From Chrysomallon squamiferum (lineage: Eukaryota > Mollusca > Gastropoda > Neomphalida > Peltospiridae): a DNA stretch of 12,500 nt. Each line of letters begins with the position of its first letter. Position 1 is the stretch's first letter. Below, piece by piece: positions 6,930-12,500 of this stretch. Position numbers and translations under genes: made by a program. Below the pieces are notes generated by a model. The model had not been told where the DNA came from and ran no database searches. It saw nothing but the letters and a program-made list of their open reading frames with translations. The DNA lies in NCBI GenBank assembly GCA_012295275.1, contig CM022673.1, positions 9,975,788 to 9,988,287 on the forward strand. The letters are read 5' to 3'.

Positions 6930-7085
6930 ATATCAATATCGACGATAATAACAGTAACAATAACAAGAAGAAGAAGAACTTATAATAATGGTGATGATTA
7001 TGATGGCGTTGATGATCATATATAACGATGGTGATGATGATAGTGAAGATATGATGACGATAATGATGATGATGATAATCGTAAT
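6930..7085. repeat. Degenerate GAT/AAT/AAG triplet block
   Basis: About 150 bases dominated by GATGATGAT, AATAAT and AAGAAG words with many substitutions. It is an aged triplet microsatellite with no ORF of interest. Confidence 0.75.
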
Positions 7086-7248
7086 TTAAGTATTCGCAAT
7101 AATAATAATTTTTAATAAAAGCTTAGTTAATTATTCCAAAGATAAATATCTAAACAAACAAACTGAATTACTGCTTTTAGCATAGAAAATATCTCTTTTC
7201 AATGGCTTTTAGATAATAAATTATGTTTAAGGTATTATTAAAACAGAC

Positions 7249-7256
<8 letters not shown>

Positions 7257-7284
<28 letters not shown>
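7257..7284. repeat. (TA)n microsatellite
   Basis: About thirteen TA units, flanked by AAACAG-rich sequence. Confidence 0.95.
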
Positions 7285-7291
<7 letters not shown>

Positions 7292-7366
7292 ACAGAAAAA
7301 ACCCCAGACAACATCATGTTAAATAATCATTGTATATGTAATATTTTTTTCTTAATCTCCATCGAG

Positions 7367-7584
7367 AAGAACTGAAGCAGAAGCTCCGATATCAAAAGCT
7401 GATGCTCTATCGTTTAGCTAACCCTGAACATTCTAACTTGCAACATAGAGGAACACTGCTGAACACGAAAGAGGAAAACATTTTGTGTTTAACAGTATTA
7501 CGTGTACGTAGCAGAGTTCGACTGGCAATCAAAACATGGTTTTTAAGTGTTCGACAAGATAAGATAGGACGTGGTGGGGGATAA
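7367..7584 (+). CDS. Possible second exon, unknown protein
   Basis: The frame is open from 7342 to TAA at 7582-7584. A pyrimidine tract, TTTTTTTCTTAATCTCC, precedes CATCGAG, giving a possible acceptor at 7365-7366 with CTTAATC as a branch-like sequence. Starting at 7367, two bases complete the phase-1 codon left by the exon at 6575-6647 (G+AA = Glu). About 71 codons follow, beginning Glu-Leu-Lys-Gln-Lys-Leu-Arg-Tyr-Gln-Lys. The result is a small basic protein of about 96 residues. It includes an Arg/Val/Leu-rich stretch, Trp in a Lys-Thr-Trp-Phe context, one Cys in the exon-2 part, and ends Gly-Arg-Gly-Gly-Gly. An ATG at 7402 in this frame could be a chance internal Met. I recognise no domain. 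The phase match has about a one-in-three chance of being accidental, so this is a lead and not a gene call. Confidence 0.2.
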
Positions 7585-7675
7585 GGTCGAAACCAAAAAA
7601 AGAAAAAATAAGGAAAAAAGCAAGGGACAAGGGAAAAAAGCAGACGAAAAAAAAAAAAGAGAAGAAAACAAAGAT
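7585..7675. repeat. A-rich purine tract
   Basis: AAAAAAAGAAAAAATAAGG- and GGGAAAAAAGC-type sequence, mostly A with some G, directly after the stop at 7584. It could be an A-rich retroposon tail or plain low-complexity DNA. Confidence 0.7.
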
Positions 7676-7689
7676 CGATCACTGATTTC

Positions 7690-7770
7690 TGTCATTTCTG
7701 GTGACTTGAGATTGCATTCCAAAAATAATGTGCATCGTTGGTTTTCCGTGGCAGTCCTCTCGACGAGGTT
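7690..7770 (-). repeat. Diverged inverted copy of the 7836 repeat unit
   Basis: GTGGCAGTCCTCT at 7748-7760 is the exact complement of AGAGGACTGCCAC at 7861-7873. Read on the minus strand, similarity extends both ways. CTCGTCGAGAGG compares with ATCGTAAGAGG on one side. On the other side CTGCCAC, ten bases and CGATG recur at the same spacing. The rest is too diverged to align by eye. The 7748-7873 pair therefore also looks like 13 bp terminal inverted repeats of a 126 bp element. Confidence 0.5.
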
Positions 7771-7835
7771 CATAATTACATTTTACTGTAATCGAATAGG
7801 TCACACCGAAATGACGTGTGAGGGCTTGAGATGGA

Positions 7836-7959
7836 AGTATCGTCCTGTACGTATATCGTAAGAGGACTGCCACTATCATAAAGCGATGTTACAAATCGAC
7901 TTTTGCAGTGTCACTGAATATACAGAAGTTAGATTTTCATTTTGTATTATTATTATTAC
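7836..7959 (+). repeat. Tandem repeat unit, copy 1
   Basis: The unit starts AGTATCGTCCTGT and contains CGTAAGAGGACTGCCACTAT, then CATAAAGCGATGTTAC and GCAGTGTCACTGAATATACAG. It ends with TTTTGTATTATTATTATTA. The ATT tail is only about five triplets. The family is unknown. A tail of short tandem triplets is typical of SINEs mobilised by some LINEs, but a tRNA-like head is not visible. Confidence 0.8.
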
Positions 7960-8097
7960 AGTTCGTCCTGTGTTCATCGTAAGAGGACTGCCACTATCAT
8001 AAAGCGTTGTTACGAATGGACTTTTCAGTGTTATTGAATATACAGAAGATAGTATAATTTTTATTTTGTATTATTATTATTGTTATTATTATTATTA

Positions 8098-8142
<45 letters not shown>

Positions 8143-8143
8143 G
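7960..8143 (+). repeat. Tandem repeat unit, copy 2
   Basis: Starts AGTTCGTCCTGTGTTCATCG and is close to copy 1 through AGAGGACTGCCACTATCATA (from 7982), GTTGTTAC, and ATTGAATATACAGAAG. Its ATT tail, with GTT interruptions, is expanded to about 75 bases (8068-8142). Confidence 0.85.
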
Positions 8144-8304
8144 AGTATCGTCCTGTATTCTTCGTAAGAGCACTGCCACTATCATAAGCATTGTTACAAA
8201 TCATTTTTGCAGTGTTATTTAATATGTAGGACAGAGATTTTTATTTTGTATTATTATTATTATTATTGTTACTGATATTGTTATTGTTATTATTATTATT
8301 GTTG

Positions 8305-8339
<35 letters not shown>

Positions 8340-8400
8340 GTTGTTATTGTTATTATTATTATTATTATTATTTATTTAATTATTTACTTATTTATTATTT
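8144..8400 (+). repeat. Tandem repeat unit, copy 3
   Basis: Starts AGTATCGTCCTGTATTCTTC. It has AGAGCACTGCCAC (one change from the other copies) at 8167-8179, then TTGCAGTGTTATTTAATATG. Its ATT/GTT tail is the longest, about 150 bases (8248-8400), grading into ATTT. The minus-strand open frames that start over these copies share a short peptide only because the DNA is repeated. Confidence 0.85.
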
Positions 8401-8449
8401 GTGCATTATAATCAACTATACTTCTAAATATTTTCTCAGTATCACTTTC

Positions 8450-8520
8450 TCCTCCTCCGCCTCATGATTCTCCTACTACTCATAATTCTCCTAGTACTCC
8501 TAGTACTCCTATTCATTTAT
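8450..8520. repeat. Degenerate CCT/ACT triplet repeat
   Basis: CTCCTCCGCCTC, CTACTACT and CTAGTACTCCTAGTACTCC units form an imperfect pyrimidine-rich triplet array. Confidence 0.7.
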
Positions 8521-8659
8521 TTATTACTTCATTACGTTGGCTGCTGTATGTTTGAAATTTCAAGAACTAATTAGGCCATCTTTTAATAAAATAAAGGCGA
8601 CAATGTTTTTTCTTTTCTCGTTATCTCCGTCTGTTTTTTCCTTTTCTTTATTATCTTCT

Positions 8660-8664
8660 CTTTT

Positions 8665-8696
<32 letters not shown>

Positions 8697-8701
8697 TTTT
8701 C
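8660..8701. repeat. Poly(T) tract
   Basis: About 40 T residues with one C interruption inside CT/T-rich DNA (8605-8725). Confidence 0.9.
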
Positions 8702-8893
8702 TCCTTCATGGCCTTCTCCCTCTACTAACGAGTTTACGATATGTTAGCGAGTTAAAGAATTAGAAGACAGGAAGATTACGTTTAATCAGGTCAGATGCAA
8801 AATTCATATCAACTGACTTCTAAAGAATCCTTTATGGATTGATCTGACAGTGTCCACAATTAAATTATATAAAATAAACTAAAATAAAATAAA

Positions 8894-8923
8894 AATAAAA
8901 AATAAGATTTTTTATTTTTTATT
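8894..8923. repeat. AT-only perfect hairpin
   Basis: Arms AATAAAAAATAA (8894-8905) and TTATTTTTTATT (8912-8923) are perfectly complementary across a six-base GATTTT loop. It can form a weak cruciform or hairpin, and there is no evidence of a gene end. Confidence 0.6.
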
Positions 8924-8929
8924 GTGTTA

Positions 8930-9690
8930 ATCCTATTAGTAGTGAAGAAGCTCGTTAAATTCCTTTTTCTTCCTCTTCTTCTTTGTTCAATCAATTCAAC
9001 ATCGATTATCTGAAAAACACTTTCTAGTAGTAATAGCTGAAGATTTACTCTTTGCCCACGCCTTTTCATCGCATCTGGCTCCCAAAGGTCGATATATATG
9101 ATTTCCAAATTACGGGAAGGTGATCATAAAAGATTCTTTCTTGCTCGCTAATGGACAAAATCAGACGTCTATCTCTGAAAGCTTCGAATGGGAAGAGAGA
9201 GACATTATGTTTGATATCTAATGATCACCGAAAAATATATGCGTAATAATGGTGTTATTAAACAACAACAAAAGAAATTATCTTGTTACTCTGTTCATCC
9301 ACTGTAAACTGTAAAACACGATACGTCTTGTTCACAGAATCTTGCTTGCTGAGTCTCCGCCAAAAAAATCAGAAACTCAACAGCCGCTACCTCATGTGGA
9401 ACGAAGCTGTAAATTGTCGCCTAAAGCGCAGAGTTCGATACGCCTCGATAGGTCCAGAATAATAGTCTATTTTGACTCTTTTTAATGTGCTTTTTAAAAA
9501 CTGCATCATTAAGGACTTATTAAATAAATGTTCTTTTTTTATGTCCTGCTACGAATTCACAACAGAGAGACGTGAATCGTCGTCAGTAATGTGTTGTTAG
9601 TTTGAACTGAGGACTGGGCGTGTCTGTCTTTCATTATACATTTTAAATAATTAAGTTAAAAGGTTTGCTCTTTCATGTGCGCTTCTTTTC
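8930..9690. other. Mostly unique DNA, no gene recognised
   Basis: Mixed-composition sequence. The minus-strand frame at 8860-9108 has an ATG and 82 codons, but its 3' third is Lys/Phe/Tyr low complexity and I recognise nothing in it. GAGTTCGATACGCC near 9430 faintly resembles a Pol III B box, but no tRNA-like fold was found. Confidence 0.5.
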
Positions 9691-9898
9691 TGATACAGCT
9701 TTTGTGATGTGCTGTTTTATCTGTTGAAAGGTTTAACCGTTTGTATTCAAACAGTCCTGTTTAGATGGCGTTTCTCAAAGTGTATTACAATCTCTGTGTA
9801 TTGATTTAAATCAAAACTCTAGGTATGTGCTGTTCTGCCTGTTAACCATTACATTTTTAGTTGTTAAGGGTTGATAAGTCAGTATGCATGGCATTCTA

Positions 9899-9899
9899 G

Positions 9900-9933
<34 letters not shown>

Positions 9934-9973
9934 TCTCTCTAACTCCCTCTGTCTCTCTCTGTCTCACTGTGTC
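9899..9973. repeat. Imperfect (CT)n array
   Basis: CT dinucleotides with CTGT, CCCT and AACT interruptions. It is followed by TTC triplets at about 9990-10018. Confidence 0.9.
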
Positions 9974-9984
9974 CAATTTTGATT

Positions 9985-10225
9985 TTTCTTTCTTCCTCTT
10001 CTTCTTCTTCTTCTTCTTTTTATTTCTGAAAGATTGAACATTAAGATGGTATCAAAGCAAACCTGGTTATATCTGTTGTACATATTACTTTGTATACAGT
10101 TCCAGTATACTGATTTAAAATGTCAATTGTTTCCTCTTTTTCTTCTTCTTCTTCTTTTTTAAACTATCAAGATTGAAACAAGTAAGATGGTATTTAAAAA
10201 AACCTGGTTGTTTCTGTTGTTTTTA
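9985..10225. repeat. Tandem duplication, ~141 bp period
   Basis: A CTTCTT-rich stretch is followed by AGATTGAA, AAGATGGTAT (10043 and 10184), AAACCTGGTT (10059 and 10200) and TCTGTTGT (10072 and 10213), all exactly 141 bases apart. A weaker third copy may begin with TAAACTATCA at 10315 (compare 10160). No coding frame spans the copies. The microsatellite lies inside the unit. Confidence 0.75.
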
Positions 10226-10366
10226 TTATTTTTTTTTTTCCTTTATAACAATTAAAAATAATCAATTGATTCACTAATTTAATTCGTTTAACATTGGTGA
10301 CAGCAGGTTTGTTTTAAACTATCAGCAAACAAAGAGACATAAACTGAAATTTAAAAAAAAAGTATT

Positions 10367-10396
10367 TGTGTTTTTTTTTTTTTTTTTTTTTTTCCA
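10367..10396. repeat. Poly(T) tract
   Basis: About 24 T residues. The minus-strand frame 10314-10589 that crosses it is Lys-rich there and starts at GTG, so it is not called a gene. Confidence 0.9.
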
Positions 10397-10640
10397 TTTT
10401 AATATTTGCCATGGAAGACTGCATGAACAGTGATACTGGGAAGTAAACGTGAAAGACAAATCTAGTCGAGCTGTAGTTCTCTCTCAGTGATATTAACCTT
10501 TGGTGTGGTGTGTTGTCTTCGTTATGTAAACAACTTGTATTAGCTAAACTATTTACGTCACGCCAGAAAACTATTACTAGTAATGGCACGAGACGTTGTA
10601 TTAGGAATGTGGTAGTAGCTGCAGTAATATCAGTGCTGGT

Positions 10641-10728
10641 GATGATTGTATTAGTAACATAAGTAGTGAAGTTATAGAGGTGTTGATAATTGGATTAGTA
10701 ACATCAGTAGTGAAGTTAAAACTGGCAA
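10641..10728. repeat. Two-copy 44 bp tandem repeat
   Basis: GATGATTGTATTAGTAACAT (10641) and GATAATTGGATTAGTAACAT (10685) each continue to AGTAGTGAAGTTA with few changes. The preceding GTAGTAGCTGCAGTAATATCAG may be an older partial copy. Confidence 0.85.
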
Positions 10729-10777
10729 TCAAATAATTTTGTTTCTGCTGTAAGTCATAACCTCCATTGAACCAAAG

Positions 10778-10833
10778 ACTGAATGTATATTTATAATGGT
10801 CATGTACTGAATATATATTTATAATAGTGTGTT
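10778..10833. repeat. Two-copy 28 bp tandem repeat
   Basis: ACTGAATGTATATTTATAAT (10778) and ACTGAATATATATTTATAAT (10806) are followed by GGTCATGT and AGTGTGTT. AT/GT-rich sequence continues to about 10900. Confidence 0.85.
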
Positions 10834-10899
10834 TGTGTATATACGTATATTATATATTAATGTTTGTACGTGCGTCCGTATGTGTATGAGTATGTCTAA

Positions 10900-11560
10900 T
10901 AACATAGTAAATACATTTGAAACCTAAAATCAAGATGAGAGAAGAAACCCGATTTGGAATTTCATTATTATTACATTTTGTATTTTCCTTCAGTTAGCAG
11001 TAAGTAGTTTTTTATATGCACCTTCCCACAAACAGTGAAACTTATTACACTCTTTGTTACAGCAGTTTTGGAGTTCTGGCTAGAGCGAACAATACCTCTC
11101 TATCTCTGCGACATTCGTAATTACTAAAATACATCCTTTATCGAAAAATAAATCTTTACATGTTTCAGGATCAGAACTTGAAATGTATGCCGAAATTTTA
11201 GACTTTGATATTCCATTGGCCAAGTTACTACTGAAATAACAGAAAATAATTAAATAAACCACTGAATTACTTGTACATGACGACCGCGAACACGAGAGAG
11301 TAACACATAAATCATTTATAAATGCTGGCGTAATTTGTCATAGTATTTCGTTTCATGTTTTCACTTAAAATTCCCTGTAACACGACACATCAAAACAAGA
11401 AAGCAAAGAAAATCTTACACTCTGGATTCTTATTTTGTTGTCATACTTTATTATTAGCAAAGATTTTGTATCTGTATTTAAAATAAATATGATTACCAAA
11501 AAGTGTACAAAATATACTACTGGTACGTAATACAAAGGGTCAATTTAAACAGAAATTCAT
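10900..11560. other. Mostly unique AT-rich DNA
   Basis: Apart from the minus-strand open frame at 11080-11230, I see no array, RNA gene or recognisable coding sequence here. Confidence 0.5.
11080..11230 (-). other. Unassigned minus-strand exon-like open frame
   Basis: On the minus strand TTTATTTAATTATTTTCTG runs into TTATTTCAG just before position 11230, a fair splice acceptor. The following frame encodes about 49 residues beginning Ser-Asn-Leu-Ala-Asn-Gly and including Cys-Lys-Asp-Leu-Phe-Phe-Asp-Lys-Gly-Cys. It stops with TAG at 11082-11080. The composition is balanced and free of simple repeats, unlike most frames in the window. AGAG|GTATTG near the end could be an alternative donor. I recognise no family, and this is more likely chance or a relic than a gene. 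Confidence 0.15.
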
Positions 11561-11568
11561 TCAGCAAC

Positions 11569-11569
<1 letters not shown>

Positions 11570-11608
<39 letters not shown>

Positions 11609-11628
11609 TTTTTTATTATTATTATTAT

Positions 11629-11677
<49 letters not shown>

Positions 11678-11678
11678 T
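11570..11678. repeat. Compound (ATT)n / (TA)n / poly(T) microsatellite
   Basis: ATT triplets (about 11571-11634, with a T interruption), then TA dinucleotides (11638-11660), then about 18 T. The Tyr/Ile/Phe and Asn/Lys frames on the two strands are products of this array. Confidence 0.95.
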
Positions 11679-11699
11679 GAATGGCAATGTATGAAAATG

Positions 11700-12040
11700 A
11701 CATAGATTATACATAAGCATCGCAATAGAAATACGTTTGAAACGTGAATCTGTTTTCTTTGTTTTGTGTCTTTACGCTCTCTGTTTAAAAATGTATGATC
11801 GCTGGGGAAACGTATTTGCACACGAAAGCACTTGGGAGCTGATTCTCGTTTCAACTTTCATAACAACAGATAAACATCACAGATCCGAAATAATGGATTT
11901 TGCGGCTCGTTACGATGTTCTGTTGGTCTTAAGTAACACTGTCACGTCAGCAGAACATTATACTGTTGACCGTTACTTCTCTTGATGTTATAATCGAAGC
12001 TGGTTCGCGTCTTAGGATCGGCAATTACGGTTAGAGCGAT
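11700..12040. other. Unique DNA with an unassigned open frame
   Basis: A + strand frame is open through 11737-11985 with no ATG start before residue 19. Its encoded residues are mixed (for example Asp-Arg-Trp-Gly-Asn and His-Glu-Ser-Thr-Trp-Glu) and end Asp-Arg-Tyr-Phe-Ser. No family is recognised and no good acceptor precedes it, so it is not called as a CDS. Confidence 0.3.
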
Positions 12041-12064
12041 GGGTAATTATCTTTTTTTTTTTTT

Positions 12065-12310
12065 TATTATTGTTACCTCTATTACTATTGCAATCGTTAT
12101 AATGATACGATTATTAGTTCTGCTGTTGTTACAATTACCAGTTTCGCTACTATTACAGTTACTATTGTTTCCGCTGGTAGTATTACTAGCAGTGCTAATA
12201 CTGCTGCTATTGCAGTCACCACTACTGCTACTACCTTAATACGTCTGTTGCTGTTAATGCAAATAATAATAAAATAATAATGATGATGACGATGATAATA
12301 ATAATAATAA
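12065..12310. repeat. Degenerate ATT/ACT/GCT and GAT/AAT triplet block
   Basis: A T run at 12051-12065 is followed by about 170 bases of imperfect triplets (TTA, CTA, CTG, ACC). Cleaner AATAATAAT and GATGATGAC units follow to 12310. The open frame over it is Leu/Ile/Val-rich because of the triplets. From 12311 to the end the DNA is AT-rich. TTTTGTACTTTCACAG at 12318-12333 resembles an acceptor, but the frame after it is only about 40 codons. Confidence 0.75.
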
Positions 12311-12500
12311 CCGTTTCTTTTGTACTTTCACAGCTGTTTTAAATTTCTAATGTATAAAGGTTTAAGGAATCAATATAAAACAAAAAACAGAAAAACCTCA
12401 TTGTTAAACAATGGGCGTTTGTTAAGTTTGTTCGTTTTTCCTGTCAGTATAAAATAAGTTTTAACAAAAACTCTTTATTGGAACAATACAAATGAACTCA

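Noticed and set aside
7571-7861. 96-codon + strand frame beginning Lys-rich
   Set aside because: It starts at GTG, its first half is the A-rich tract, and it ends inside the repeat family.
7679-8191. Two minus-strand frames sharing the same N-terminal peptide
   Set aside because: The shared peptide arises because both start in copies of the 7836 DNA repeat. The second continues into polyisoleucine from the ATT array.
9405-9450. GAGTTCGATACGCC as a Pol III B box of a tRNA or tRNA-derived SINE
   Set aside because: No matching A box at the proper distance and no cloverleaf could be drawn.
10314-10589. 91-codon minus-strand frame
   Set aside because: It starts at GTG, runs into polylysine from the T tract, and shows no recognisable motif.
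1-12500. CRISPR array or prokaryotic operon
   Set aside because: The repeats are microsatellites or long diverged units without regular spacers, and there are no compact coding operons or ribosome binding sites.

Overview
This window reads as non-coding DNA from a nuclear animal genome with low gene density. It is AT-rich and loaded with microsatellites of (CT/GA)n, (ATT)n, (TTTA)n, (TTC)n, (TA)n and poly(T). It has no closely packed long ORFs, no rRNA or tRNA gene, and no bacterial operon signals. CpG is not obviously depleted, so an invertebrate fits better than a vertebrate. The mixture of long CT/GA and ATT arrays with degenerate satellites resembles lophotrochozoan, especially cephalopod, intergenic or intronic DNA, but no diagnostic gene is present and the taxon is a guess. 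Nearly all long open frames are translations of microsatellites (runs of Ser-Leu, Arg-Glu, Ile, Tyr or Phe) and are not annotated as genes.

Layout. 1-1300: CT, ATT, TTC, ACT, AAAT and A-rich simple repeats in AT-rich DNA. 1440-1740: a less AT-rich, CpG-containing island with clustered dyads, an ETS-like site, a YY1-like palindrome and a TATA-like box, which together look like a promoter. 1860-2090: a long T / CT / TTC pyrimidine tract. 2100-3180: mostly unique, with a GT array. 3190-3720: about four strongly diverged copies of a ~135 bp tandem repeat. 3850-4400: TTTA, GTTT and ATTTT arrays. 4440-6390: four GA- or CT-rich blocks that alternate in strand (4440-4850 GA, 5210-5545 CT, 5924-5999 GA, 6365-6389 CT), with a poly(A)-signal-like site at 5791.

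6395-6650 is the best gene evidence: a promoter-like stretch followed by an ATG that opens a short reading frame shaped like a signal peptide and ending at a near-consensus splice donor (phase 1). A frame-compatible acceptor and an open frame follow at 7367-7584. This gives a possible two-exon small secreted protein or, more cautiously, the 5' end of a larger secreted or membrane gene transcribed to the right.

7690-8400 holds a repeat family: three direct copies, each ending in an ATT array that is longer in each successive copy, plus one diverged inverted copy. 8450-9100 has simple repeats and an AT-only hairpin. 9690-10840 has several independent short tandem duplications with units of about 141, 44 and 28 bp. 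11560-12310 has ATT/TA/T arrays and a degenerate triplet-repeat block. I found no convincing new biological system. The items most worth checking are the signal-peptide first exon, the 7836 repeat family and the eroded satellite at 3190-3720.
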